Shown here in pieces: positions 8,581-17,183 of a stretch of 64,000 nt of DNA (the stretch's first letter is position 1; each line of letters begins with the position of its first letter). The translations under genes were made by a program, and so were the position numbers. This stretch comes from an uncultured Lachnospiraceae bacterium (GTDB taxonomy: Bacteria; Bacillota; Clostridia; Lachnospirales; Lachnospiraceae). The notes below the pieces were generated by a model. The model was not told the DNA's origin and ran no database searches. It saw nothing but the letters and a program-made list of their open reading frames with translations. The stretch is taken from the NCBI GenBank assembly GCA_910585005.1, contig CAJUCN010000010.1:62001-126000 (forward strand), read 5' to 3'.

Positions 8581-9447
8581 CTATTTTGCAACGTTCGTTT
8601 TATACGTTATTGCATTGTTCTCAAATTCTTCTGTTTCGCCCCACACCCCCTCTTCCATTATATTGTCCAGCGCCGATTCCGTTATTTTTCGAGAAGTGTC
8701 TGTCAGGAACCCTAAAAACGTCTGATCATACCGTGAAAAAGCCATATTGACGATTTCTCCGTTCTCTCCAATGACATCTACTGAAATCGTCGGATTGTTT
8801 CCGGAATATCCCTGACAATTATATTCTACCCTGTCTACCGGGCTATCCAACAGTTTACATTCCTCCGTTTTCTTTTGGGCAAGTTCTGCATACAGACGGT
8901 AATCTTTTTCCAACGCGGCATCATTGTCGAGGGAAACAGTTACATCTAACTGCTTATCATAGTAAATCGTAAAAAGTTCCCCCGTCACAGCATCCATCAT
9001 GTATGTCCATCTTGTAGTCTCAGGTTTTAGTTCTTTCTGAAACGAAACAACTCCTGACCAAAAAGCCCGTGGAAAAGTTACCGTTCCCGGATTATAGCTC
9101 ATGGATACATAAGCGCCCTCTAAATCCAGCCCGAAAATGTCCTTCAAATATTGATTTCCTATTTCCGCCGCTTCTTCCATTGTCAGATCCGTATCCGTAG
9201 GCGTTCCCGTGTTCAGGCTGTCCATACTTACGGAATTATTTACTTTTGCGCCATCTTCCTCTTTTGTTTCAGGATTTGGCAATTCTGTCTCCAAATGATC
9301 GGAAACCTGATAACTGGTCGGAACCTTCTCCACCTTTTTACTGTTCGCAGCATAGGTCATTTCTGCCGCCGAATAAAAGAATATAGCGCCTGCACCGATA
9401 ATGGCAAATGTTGCCGCTGTCAATTTTACAGTATTTTTTTGTTTCAT
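8581..9447 (-). CDS. Exported protein of unknown function downstream of a two-component system
   Basis: A 288-residue protein with a positively charged N-terminus, a hydrophobic stretch at about 8-32 (TAATFAIIGAGAIFFYSAAEMTYA) and a likely signal-peptidase site before AANSKK. The mature part is acidic with two regions that resemble PepSY-type folds: one around LTMEEAAEIGNQYLKDIFG to TRWTYMMDAVTGELFTIYYD, and a second near the C-terminus. PepSY-like proteins are often extracellular inhibitors or sensors, but the match here is only structural in flavour. It follows the histidine kinase gene by 118 bases in the same orientation and ends at a strong terminator, so it is probably a target or accessory sensor of that system. 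No catalytic motif was seen. Confidence 0.7.
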   Translation of the reverse strand: MKQKNTVKLTAATFAIIGAGAIFFYSAAEMTYAANSKKVEKVPTSYQVSDHLETELPNPETKEEDGAKVNNSVSMDSLNTGTPTDTDLTMEEAAEIGNQYLKDIFGLDLEGAYVSMSYNPGTVTFPRAFWSGVVSFQKELKPETTRWTYMMDAVTGELFTIYYDKQLDVTVSLDNDAALEKDYRLYAELAQKKTEECKLLDSPVDRVEYNCQGYSGNNPTISVDVIGENGEIVNMAFSRYDQTFLGFLTDTSRKITESALDNIMEEGVWGETEEFENNAITYKTNVAK

Positions 9448-9565
9448 AGGGAAACTCCTTTCTGATTTGTTTTGATAGATACACTATAAAACCTCTCTGT
9501 ATCAAAAAATTATCAATGTTATTGCGAACTTGTAAAATAATTCGCTTTATCAGGAAAAAAGTTTT

Positions 9566-10969
9566 TCATTCCACAGGAAAAGACAATTTCACGGTTGTCC
9601 CTTCTCCCGGTTCGGAAATAAATGACATATCTGCGTGATGAATCTGTACAATCCTCTCGCAGATAGCAAGACCAAGGCCTGCCCCGCCATGGGCGCGGCT
9701 TCGTGCCTTGTCAACACGATAAAAAGCTTCTTTAATATGTGATATCTGCTCCATCTCCATGCCGGTCCCATGATCCTCCACTTCCACCACAACAGCAGAT
9801 TCCTCCGAATACACACAGATACGGACTTCCTCTTCCTGCCGGCTTGCCTTTATTGCATTATCAATCAGGTTATTCACCAGTATCAGAAGCTGCTCCTTGT
9901 TTCCTCTGATAAAATAATTTTGAGACCATACATACGTCAGCTTTATTTTCTTTTCTGATGCCCTCATGTGCATGGCTTTTTCTGACTCCGCAAAAAGCTC
10001 TTTCACAGAACAGTTGCTATCGTTCCTTTCCTCCCGGCAAAGCAATGCCATATCAAGAAGCTGATACGCCATGTTTTGAAGCCTGCTGCACTCCGACATG
10101 ATAAACTGTGTACATTCATAGCGTTCTTCTTCTGACATAACCGCTTTTTGAATATATTCCGCATATCCATAAATCGCGGTCAGCGGAATCCGCAGTTCAT
10201 GGGAAAAATTGTCAACAAACTGTTGTTTTTGTTCTGCTGCATCCTCAAGCTGCTTTATCTGATTTTCTATCTGCTCCGTCATAAGATTAAAATTTTGTGC
10301 CACACTGGAAATTTCATCCTTTCCCCGAACCGAGATCCTGCTACTGTAATTTCCATTTGCAATCTTTGCAGATGTACTGGAAATCTGCCTTAACGGGCGA
10401 AAAATAATATTCAGGAATTGGAACAGACAAAATGACATCATTAGGATTACTGCAGCACCTGTAAGAAAAAGAATATTTTTCGTATGACGCCATGACTCAA
10501 GGGTATCGCTCAGGTTCCCAATATATATCAGTCCGTAATCCTGCCACGGAGCCGGAAAGCTGCCATAAACGCACAGGACAGGGCGATTCCCATTTTCCAT
10601 ATAAACAAGCCTTTCCTGGCTGTATCCTGTATCAGGCGGAAAAATCATGTTTCCTTCCGATGCAAATGCCGGGCTTTCATATATCCATTCCCCTGAAAAA
10701 GCCACTGCAAGTCCGTTTCCCTTGCCTTGCAGATACCGGGAATACAAACGCATCAGATTATCTATATTTTCTTCCACATGGTTTCCCCTCTTCTCCAACG
10801 CCTGCATATCCCCAATCAAAGAGGATGCAATGACATAATGCTCTGCCAGGCATTTGTCCCGGACAGCCGAAAGTTTGTCCTTCAGGATCACGTTTGAAAT
10901 AATCAGGATCAGCGAATTGAGAAACACAGTAAAAAGAACCAGCGCAACGAAAAAAATCTTTTTTTTCAT
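9566..10969 (-). CDS. Membrane sensor histidine kinase
   Basis: A 467-residue kinase. Transmembrane helices at about 5-28 and 165-190 enclose an extracytoplasmic sensor of about 135 residues. A HAMP linker follows (RPLRQISSTSAKIANGNYSSRI), then the dimerisation/phosphoacceptor helix with His257 in FSHELRIPLTAIYGY, and a C-terminal ATPase domain with N box (LLILVNNLIDNAIKAS), G1 (VEDHGTGME) and G2 (HGGAGLGLAICERI). It overlaps the response regulator by four bases (ATGA), so the pair is translationally coupled. The signal is unknown; the acidic exported protein encoded next may contribute. Confidence 0.93.
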   Translation of the reverse strand: MKKKIFFVALVLFTVFLNSLILIISNVILKDKLSAVRDKCLAEHYVIASSLIGDMQALEKRGNHVEENIDNLMRLYSRYLQGKGNGLAVAFSGEWIYESPAFASEGNMIFPPDTGYSQERLVYMENGNRPVLCVYGSFPAPWQDYGLIYIGNLSDTLESWRHTKNILFLTGAAVILMMSFCLFQFLNIIFRPLRQISSTSAKIANGNYSSRISVRGKDEISSVAQNFNLMTEQIENQIKQLEDAAEQKQQFVDNFSHELRIPLTAIYGYAEYIQKAVMSEEERYECTQFIMSECSRLQNMAYQLLDMALLCREERNDSNCSVKELFAESEKAMHMRASEKKIKLTYVWSQNYFIRGNKEQLLILVNNLIDNAIKASRQEEEVRICVYSEESAVVVEVEDHGTGMEMEQISHIKEAFYRVDKARSRAHGGAGLGLAICERIVQIHHADMSFISEPGEGTTVKLSFPVE

Positions 10970-11619
10970 TCATGGACCTCCAATCGGTATCCCAGCTTAT
11001 ATACTGTTCTGATCTGATTTTCCAAATGCAGTTTATGGCGCAGTCTCTGAATATGGACATCCACAGTACGGGTGCCTCCATCAAAATCATATCCCCATAC
11101 CATGTTAAGCAGCCTTTCTCTGGAAAGGGCAATGTTCCGGTTTCTAATCAGTACTTCCAACAGCTCATATTCTTTGGGGGTACATTCGACGACCGTCCCG
11201 TTTAAAAAAACCTGATGTCTGTCAAAATCGCATTTCAAGTCACCCATCCTGAATTGTGACTCAGCTTTTTTTGTCCGCCGCAGGATTGCTTCCACCCTTG
11301 CTGCCAATTCCAGCATCTGAAACGGTTTTGTCAGATAATCGTCTGCCCCCATAGCCAGCCCTTTCAGCTTATCAGTCAATTCACTTTTCGCTGTCAGAAA
11401 AATGGTCGGTGTTCCAAAAGCCCTTTCAAACACCTGATAGCCGTCCAGTTTGGGAAGCATAATATCCAGCACAATCAAATCAAATTTTCCATTCTCCAGC
11501 AGTGTGGCCGCAGATAACCCGTCGAAAGCCTGCGTACAATGATGCCCTGTAAGGCTAAGATTTCTGCGTATCAACTCATTAATGGACAGTTCATCCTCTA
11601 CAATTAATATTTCAGCCAA
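10966..11619 (-). CDS. OmpR/PhoB family response regulator
   Basis: A 217-residue regulator with a receiver domain (acidic pocket VEDE at 7-10, phosphoacceptor Asp52 in LIVLDIMLPKLDG, Lys in LTKPF) and a C-terminal winged-helix domain ending GYRLEVHE. It is the first gene of a regulator-kinase-exported protein operon. The 5' region of 130 bases is shared with a terminator for the preceding operon. Targets cannot be read from the sequence. Confidence 0.93.
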   Translation of the reverse strand: MAEILIVEDELSINELIRRNLSLTGHHCTQAFDGLSAATLLENGKFDLIVLDIMLPKLDGYQVFERAFGTPTIFLTAKSELTDKLKGLAMGADDYLTKPFQMLELAARVEAILRRTKKAESQFRMGDLKCDFDRHQVFLNGTVVECTPKEYELLEVLIRNRNIALSRERLLNMVWGYDFDGGTRTVDVHIQRLRHKLHLENQIRTVYKLGYRLEVHE

Positions 11620-11699
11620 TTCTCACACTTCCTTTTCCAAATAATAAGTAATATACCTCAAAAATGTTTCTAACTTGTAAAGCGATCTTAATTTCATTA

Positions 11700-11737
11700 T
11701 AAAAAAGGACATCCCTTTTCGGAATATCCTTTTTTAA
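11700..11737. terminator. Bidirectional hairpin terminator
   Basis: Arms AAAAAAGGA-CAT-CC and GG-AATA-TCCTTTTTT flank a short loop, giving a U-run on both strands. It lies just after the DUF4179 gene stop and upstream of the response regulator. Confidence 0.75.
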
Positions 11738-11749
11738 AAATCTATACTA

Positions 11750-12883
11750 CTATTTCAATTCATACACCGTCTTATTTACTACAACGGACTCCACATCCCC
11801 GTTATCCACCAGACGGTTAAACACAAACACCATATGGTTATCCTGTGTTCCGCAGGCATAACTGGTATTGTCAATATCCACCTCACAAGAATGAAGCCCC
11901 TCTATGCCGTGTTCGTGAACCACATACACCTTTCCGTCCTTATAATTGACGGCGGCATAATAGACATACCAGGGGTCGTAAGCCTGCTCCTGGCTAAGCC
12001 CAAGCCCTACCTTGCAGTCTATATCCATGGACATGGGAGAAAGATCCAGGATCCCGCCATCTGCGTTTACATACTGCTTTTTCTCCGCCTGCCCCTGAAT
12101 CGGGATCAGAACCGTGTCCGTTTGCTGCTCCCCATCCGTTCCCTCATCCTGTCTCCGATAGATTTCCATAGGGATCCCTGCCCTCTGGTCTGACAGATCC
12201 GTTACCAGGTAAGCATAACAATAGAGCATTTCTTTGGTGGATTTATCCAGATCCACAAAGATATTTTCACTGCAATCCTTAAAAGAAAGGCGAAACGGGG
12301 CATCTTCGGTAAACCATGCGCCTTTACTTTCATTATAAAGCTGGCCGTAAAGGACTCCCGTTATGCCACCTTCCCTTTCCAAAGTAAATTCCACAACAGC
12401 GGCATTTCCATCATAAGCTGCCCCAAGCACCGTCAGCCTTGTATCACCAATTTCTTTTACCAAGGACTTGTAGGATACCCCTTCCCCCATCAGTTCTTCT
12501 GCTTTCTCAAGTCCTTCATCGGTGTATTCCCTTTTGGGATATGTGACCAAAAAGGAGGTTCCCTTTTCTTCATCCTGCAAAATCTCCTCGTGGGATTCTA
12601 TATTTTCCCTCCCCAAAGTTCCCCATATCCGGCCAAAAAATTCACTTCCTGATGCCACACTCATGATAACCGGCGTTGAGATAGCCAGCAAAAACATCGC
12701 TGCCGCCTTGACCCATCCGGCAGGCCACACGCTCTGGCAGACCCTTCTTTGGTATGCCTTCAACATTCTTTTTTTCTTCTTTTCATACTTCCCGGAAAAT
12801 TCATGCATTCCCTCCAATGCATCAAATTCTTCCACAGAAACTGTAAATTCTTCTCCACCCGTTCCTCTTATTTTATCTTCCAT
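11750..12883 (-). CDS. DUF4179-type membrane protein, probable anti-sigma factor
   Basis: A 377-residue protein with a cytoplasmic N-terminus of about 55 residues, one transmembrane helix at about 57-78 (WVKAAAMFLLAISTPVIMSVASG), and a large extracytoplasmic region of beta-rich sequence. This layout, and its position nine bases after an ECF sigma gene, matches DUF4179 anti-sigma factors of Clostridia. The N-terminal segment would hold the sigma factor at the membrane until a surface signal triggers release. No zinc-binding anti-sigma motif (HxxxCxxC) is present, which agrees with the DUF4179 rather than the ZAS class. Family assignment is by architecture and context. Confidence 0.75.
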   Translation of the reverse strand: MEDKIRGTGGEEFTVSVEEFDALEGMHEFSGKYEKKKKRMLKAYQRRVCQSVWPAGWVKAAAMFLLAISTPVIMSVASGSEFFGRIWGTLGRENIESHEEILQDEEKGTSFLVTYPKREYTDEGLEKAEELMGEGVSYKSLVKEIGDTRLTVLGAAYDGNAAVVEFTLEREGGITGVLYGQLYNESKGAWFTEDAPFRLSFKDCSENIFVDLDKSTKEMLYCYAYLVTDLSDQRAGIPMEIYRRQDEGTDGEQQTDTVLIPIQGQAEKKQYVNADGGILDLSPMSMDIDCKVGLGLSQEQAYDPWYVYYAAVNYKDGKVYVVHEHGIEGLHSCEVDIDNTSYACGTQDNHMVFVFNRLVDNGDVESVVVNKTVYELK

Positions 12884-12892
12884 CCTTCCCCC

Positions 12893-13444
12893 TTATTTCT
12901 TCACCGCCTGCTTAAGCTTTTTCTTTGCACGTTCAAACCGTTTCCTTACATTTACCTCTGAAATGCCTAACCGGCCGGCGGTTTCCTTCACAGACAGATT
13001 TTGAACCGCAAGGCAGTCTACCACTGCATAATACTGTGGACTTAATACGGAGATCATTTCCTCCACATCCACCTCTTTCTCTCCGGTATCCCATCCGGCT
13101 GCCTTTTCACCGTACATCATTTCGCCACCAAAGCAAAGCAGATCCTGCTCTTTTCTTTTCTTATGATAAAGGTCTATCGCGGAATGCTTCATGACGGTGA
13201 TTATGTATTTTTTGCAGTCATCCGAATGGACATCTTCAAAATATACCTGTCCTTTCATCAGCTTCAAAAAGGCATTCTGCACCGCATCTTCCGCCCAGGT
13301 ACTGTCCTGCAAAACACGGTATGCCACCTGATACATCTTTTGCTCGTACAGCCGGTAACATTTTTCCATAAATATGACCAGCTCTTTCCCGTCCTGCATC
13401 CTTACGTTCTTTTTCTTTTCACTCCGCGCCTCTTCCCGGAACAT
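12893..13444 (-). CDS. ECF-type RNA polymerase sigma factor
   Basis: A 183-residue sigma-70 family protein with region 2 around MYQVAYRVLQDSTWAEDAVQNAFLKLMKG and a region 4 helix-turn-helix VKETAGRLGISEVNVRKRFERAKKKLKQ; regions 1 and 3 are absent, as in extracytoplasmic function sigma factors. GAGGTGGG lies seven bases before the start. It is 13 bases after a lipoprotein gene and nine before its presumed anti-sigma factor, so the three form one operon. No matching autoregulated promoter could be identified with confidence upstream of the lipoprotein gene. Confidence 0.92.
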   Translation of the reverse strand: MFREEARSEKKKNVRMQDGKELVIFMEKCYRLYEQKMYQVAYRVLQDSTWAEDAVQNAFLKLMKGQVYFEDVHSDDCKKYIITVMKHSAIDLYHKKRKEQDLLCFGGEMMYGEKAAGWDTGEKEVDVEEMISVLSPQYYAVVDCLAVQNLSVKETAGRLGISEVNVRKRFERAKKKLKQAVKK

Positions 13445-13457
13445 CTTCCCACCTCAT

Positions 13458-14186
13458 TTACTGTACTTTCGGTATGTCATACAGATAGCCTTCCTCATAC
13501 ATCCCATAGAGTGAAATTTTACAATGGGAGCAAAGATCCGTAGTATCCTTTACCGGAACATAAAACCCAATCGTCACAGTCTTCGTCTCCCCAGGCTTTA
13601 CCCATATATGATAATATTTCCCATTCTCTCCTGGCTCTGCCCCGGGTTCCGACAAATACACAGGCCAAGACCCTGACCACTGCAGCGACTCATCCGGCTC
13701 CTTGGGTGCGATCGTAAGCAATGCGATATTCATTTCCCCTTCCCCGGCCGTTTCGTCCCCTGCATAATCGATGTTATGGATATCGACCTGCACCGTGAGG
13801 AATTTACTCCTGTCCATATAATCCTTTGCGTCTGTTGTCACCAGCTTATCCGAATCAATGGACGCCTCCTGCGGTGAATCATTAAGCTTGAAATCGTGCA
13901 GCGTATAGACCACATTGCCAACCTCGTATAGTTGCTTTTCCGGCCCCGCTTCTATCACCACCGAACCCTCTCCTGCATTCCCACCGCCTTGCTCCCGATT
14001 CCTTCCACCTTCGCTTGTGTCTTGTTCTGTTTCCATACTGTCATCATCCGGTCCCGCTTCTTCCTGAAATACGCCTTGCACCTCGCCATCTTCAGGCGTT
14101 TCCCCCTCCCTGGTTCCCGGTTTCCCGCAGCCCCCAAGTAATAATGCGCCGCATAAGAGGGCTGCTATCATTCTTTTGTTCCTCAT
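13458..14186 (-). CDS. Surface lipoprotein in an ECF sigma operon
   Basis: A 242-residue protein with a lipoprotein signal peptide: MRNKRMIAALLCGALLLGGC, lipid-attachment Cys20. A low-complexity acidic linker of about 60 residues follows, then a beta-sandwich-like domain (residues about 80-240) with alternating hydrophobic strands resembling DUF4352 or telokin-like Ig folds. It would be anchored outside the cell. AAGGAG lies nine bases upstream of the start. As first gene before the sigma and anti-sigma genes it may supply or modulate the envelope signal. No catalytic residues were recognised. Confidence 0.75.
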   Translation of the reverse strand: MRNKRMIAALLCGALLLGGCGKPGTREGETPEDGEVQGVFQEEAGPDDDSMETEQDTSEGGRNREQGGGNAGEGSVVIEAGPEKQLYEVGNVVYTLHDFKLNDSPQEASIDSDKLVTTDAKDYMDRSKFLTVQVDIHNIDYAGDETAGEGEMNIALLTIAPKEPDESLQWSGSWPVYLSEPGAEPGENGKYYHIWVKPGETKTVTIGFYVPVKDTTDLCSHCKISLYGMYEEGYLYDIPKVQ

Positions 14187-14290
14187 ACCATGTCACTCCT
14201 TCTATCTGGATTGTGTTTCTAATAAAGATAACCAATGGAAAACTAAGTTTGTGACACAGTTCTAACAAATTTCTCAGTGTTCCCCTGCAC

Positions 14291-14323
14291 AAAAAAGTGC
14301 AACGCCGAAAAGCCTTGCACTTT
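14291..14323 (-). terminator. Terminator after the metallo-beta-lactamase-fold gene
   Basis: Stem AAAGTGCAA / TTGCACTTT with a short inner GC pairing and six Us on the minus strand, eleven bases beyond the stop codon. Confidence 0.85.
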
Positions 14324-14334
14324 GTAATAAACAT

Positions 14335-15141
14335 TTAACAGTCAATTTTCATTCCGCAATGGATCTGCACCATCTTATCCCCCATAATAGGTTCCATAAG
14401 GCCGATGGCATTCTGTCCGGTACAATGCCCGGTATAAAATACGGTATCCATCTTCTTCAGCTCCTGCGCCGTCTGACAGATCGTCTCCTTCTCCTCTTTC
14501 GTATAATCGGTCTTTTTCATCATGTGAAAACCGCTTATCACCACATCCGGGCATCTCCCATACTTCTCTTGATACCTGTCAAGAATATTTAAAATCCCAT
14601 TATGGGCGCATCCGGAAATAAGCAGTTCCTTCTCGCCATGTACCGCAAGGCACTGTTCATGAAAAAACTCATCCTGCACCAACTGCCCATCCTTGAGCAT
14701 GGACAGCCTCAAATTGCTCTGGGGCCAGAACCGCCTTCCCTTAATTCCGGTAAAAACAGAAAGTTCCTCATCAATCTGGAAATCCCCGCTAAGCAGCTTT
14801 AGGCCGGATAGCTGCCCGACGCTTTTGGCCACCCCGATATAGCGCTCCCCATGGTAATAATCCCCCAGCACTGTCCTTTGCATATAAACAGGCGCAGTTT
14901 GATTGATCTGGCGGAATGCAGGGATTCCGCCAGAATGGTCATAATGCCCGTGGCTTAATATTGCCGTATCAACTTTAGATAAATCAATGCCCAGGTTCTT
15001 TGCATTGTCCAGTGTTTTATCACTTGCCCCGGTATCCATAAGGACTTTATGATTTGTAGTTTCGATATAAACGCTCAGTCCATGCTCATATTCACACCCC
15101 GGCGCCCCGTAAGTATCTTCCATCAAAATAACAGCTTTCAT
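14335..15141 (-). CDS. Metallo-beta-lactamase-fold hydrolase, dihydropterin synthase-like
   Basis: A 268-residue single-domain protein. The metal site reads SHGHYDHSGG near residues 64-73, with later ligands GCAHNG and GFHMM and a final HCGM. The pattern matches the branch related to the archaeal dihydropterin-ribofuranosyl-aminobenzene phosphate synthase, which is widespread in Clostridia with unknown substrate. No signal peptide is present, so it is cytoplasmic. It has its own promoter (15174-15202) and terminator, making it a monocistronic unit. GAGG lies seven bases before the start. Confidence 0.85.
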   Translation of the reverse strand: MKAVILMEDTYGAPGCEYEHGLSVYIETTNHKVLMDTGASDKTLDNAKNLGIDLSKVDTAILSHGHYDHSGGIPAFRQINQTAPVYMQRTVLGDYYHGERYIGVAKSVGQLSGLKLLSGDFQIDEELSVFTGIKGRRFWPQSNLRLSMLKDGQLVQDEFFHEQCLAVHGEKELLISGCAHNGILNILDRYQEKYGRCPDVVISGFHMMKKTDYTKEEKETICQTAQELKKMDTVFYTGHCTGQNAIGLMEPIMGDKMVQIHCGMKIDC

Positions 15142-15173
15142 CCGCCATCCTCTTTCCTTTTTCTTCCCCTACT

Positions 15174-15202
15174 ATTATAATACCAACCAGACTTTTCAAC
15201 AA
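15174..15202 (-). promoter_or_regulatory. Probable sigma-A promoter for the metallo-beta-lactamase gene
   Basis: Minus-strand TTGTTG (15197-15202) and TATAAT (15174-15179) are spaced by 17 bases, with transcription starting about 25-30 bases before the ATG. Confidence 0.65.
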
Positions 15203-15240
15203 GTTTATCACGATTTTCGCTTACGCCTTTTGCCTGCTGC

Positions 15241-17169
15241 CTATTCATATGTGACAATCTGTTCCGTGTATTTCCGCTCCATATCATGACGTGCCTTCCG
15301 GTTTTCCACCGTGTCAAAAATAATGGAGAAATCGTAATCCTCCGGGTAAAGTTCCTGTGCCGCCACATGAAGCTTTACCCGTTTATGGTTGATCCAGATT
15401 TTTTTATCCGGGAGCTGTACCCTGAGCACCCCCTTTTCGTTTACAGGCACACAGACAATCCCAATCTTTTTATCCGGAAAAATCATCACGCTGTCCCCGA
15501 TCCGGTATTTCCCTGCTAAATCTTCTCCCTTTTTCATTTCTTTCTTCTTTGTAATCTTTGAGGCCTTTTTTAGGGGCTGCCTATCCTCTGCTTTGGCAAT
15601 CTGAAATTCCCCTGTTTCCATTTTCCTTTTTGCTTTGTTTCCAGTTTCCTTGCCGTAAGCCGCCTCCATTGCCGTCCTTAACATTTCCGGCGGCATCCCC
15701 AGCTTTCGTGCAATAAAAAATGCACAACTTTCCCCTGCTTCCCCCATGATCATCCGGTAAGTGGGCTGTAAGGTTTCCCGGTCAAATTCCATCCGGGCAT
15801 TTATCACCCCTTCCGCCTGATCCGCATACTCCTTCACTTCCGGGTAATGGGTAGTGACCAAAAACAAACAGCCGCTTTTCCGTAACTGTTCCAAAATGGA
15901 AACTGCAATCCCCATCCCTTCCGCAGGATCCGTTCCGGAACCCAGTTCATCCATCACCACCAGGCTCTCCCCGTCAACTTCCCTGACAATTTCCAGCGCA
16001 TTTTTAATATGGGCGGAAAAAGTGGAGAGATTTTCCGTAATGTTTTGTCCGTCACCAATGTCGCACAGATATAAGCTGTTCATACAGATGTCAGCCTCCT
16101 TACAGGCAACATGAAGGCCATGCTGGGCCATCAGGCAGTTTAAGGCTACCGTCTTAATGGAAACTGTCTTCCCCCCTGTGTTGGGCCCTGTGATAATCAC
16201 CCCCCGGATTCCTTCCCCCATCTCAAAATCCAACGGTACACAAATGCTTTCTTCCATCAAGGGATGTCTTGCACTACGAAGCCGGATCTTCCGCTCCACA
16301 TTAATCCTTGGCGCCACCCCTCCCATATCCGCACTAAGCTTACCCTTAGAAAAGATAAAATCAAGCTTTTCAATTACCCGCATATTTTCATACATAGCAC
16401 AAGCGCCCTCTGCCACCATAGCGGTCAGGGTATAAAGGATCCGGCGCACCTCATTTTCTTCTTCTATCTTTAATAACTGCACTTCCTCATACAGATTGGA
16501 AACACTCACCGGCTCTACAAACAAGGTATTTTCGGTGGAAGATTTATCGATTACGCTGCCTGGAAGCTTCCATTTATACTCCTTTTTCACCGGAATACAT
16601 ACCCTGCCGTTCCGGAGAGTAAAAAAATGATCCGCCATACATTCTTTGTGGGAACGGATCATCTGTTCCGCCTTTTGTTTCATTTTTTCCTGTAGGTTCA
16701 AAATGTCTCTTCTGGTCTCCTGCAACAGTTTGGATGCATAGTCATCCACTTCTCCGCCACGGATCTGTCTGGCAATTTCCTCCCTCAGCTCTTCCATGGG
16801 ATCTAAATTGATCTCATAGTATGCCAATGAATTTCCATACTGCTTGCCCCGTTCCAAATAGCTTTTCAGCCTGCCTACCACTACCAGCGCTTTTTCAATG
16901 CGTTCTAACTGGTAAGGCACAAGGCAGCTTTCTTTCACCGCAAGTTCAACAATCTCCTTCGCTTCGTCAATAGACGCCAAGGGAGGCGTTCCTGCTTTTT
17001 CAATCAATTCCCTGGCTTCCCCCGTATCCTTCAGCTTTTTATTCAATTTTGATTCTTCCAAACAGTATCCTGACTTTGCTATTTTTTCTTTAGCTGCTTT
17101 CGTCAGAGCCAGCTCCATCCATTTTGCCCTGACCTGGTCAAACTCTAAAATACATTCTACATTCATCAT
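15241..17169 (-). CDS. MutS2-like ATPase lacking the Smr domain
   Basis: A 642-residue MutS-family protein. Helical core and clamp regions precede the ABC-type ATPase with Walker A GPNTGGKT (about 328-335), a signature region NLSTFSAHI, Walker B LVVMDELGSGTD and the H-loop TTHYPEVK. It lacks the MutS1 N-terminal mismatch-binding motif (Phe-x-Glu), placing it with MutS2, but the C-terminus ends after a basic linker and a KOW-like beta segment (about 560-600) with no Smr nuclease domain. MutS2 proteins act in recombination control or as ribosome collision factors. GGAGG lies five to eight bases before two adjacent ATGs; the longer frame from 17226 overlaps the exporter gene. It is the last gene of an ABC exporter operon. 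Confidence 0.85.
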   Translation of the reverse strand: MMNVECILEFDQVRAKWMELALTKAAKEKIAKSGYCLEESKLNKKLKDTGEARELIEKAGTPPLASIDEAKEIVELAVKESCLVPYQLERIEKALVVVGRLKSYLERGKQYGNSLAYYEINLDPMEELREEIARQIRGGEVDDYASKLLQETRRDILNLQEKMKQKAEQMIRSHKECMADHFFTLRNGRVCIPVKKEYKWKLPGSVIDKSSTENTLFVEPVSVSNLYEEVQLLKIEEENEVRRILYTLTAMVAEGACAMYENMRVIEKLDFIFSKGKLSADMGGVAPRINVERKIRLRSARHPLMEESICVPLDFEMGEGIRGVIITGPNTGGKTVSIKTVALNCLMAQHGLHVACKEADICMNSLYLCDIGDGQNITENLSTFSAHIKNALEIVREVDGESLVVMDELGSGTDPAEGMGIAVSILEQLRKSGCLFLVTTHYPEVKEYADQAEGVINARMEFDRETLQPTYRMIMGEAGESCAFFIARKLGMPPEMLRTAMEAAYGKETGNKAKRKMETGEFQIAKAEDRQPLKKASKITKKKEMKKGEDLAGKYRIGDSVMIFPDKKIGIVCVPVNEKGVLRVQLPDKKIWINHKRVKLHVAAQELYPEDYDFSIIFDTVENRKARHDMERKYTEQIVTYE

Positions 17170-17183
17170 TCCATCCTCCATTT

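Noticed and set aside
9448..9565. Operator from the inverted GATACA/TGTATC pair before the exported protein gene
   Set aside because: Six-base arms 15 bases apart in AT-rich DNA are too weak to support alone.
14187..14290. ECF-type autoregulatory promoter before the lipoprotein gene
   Set aside because: A GTGTCAC-containing stretch is present but no convincing -35/-10 pair could be assigned without aligned homologues.
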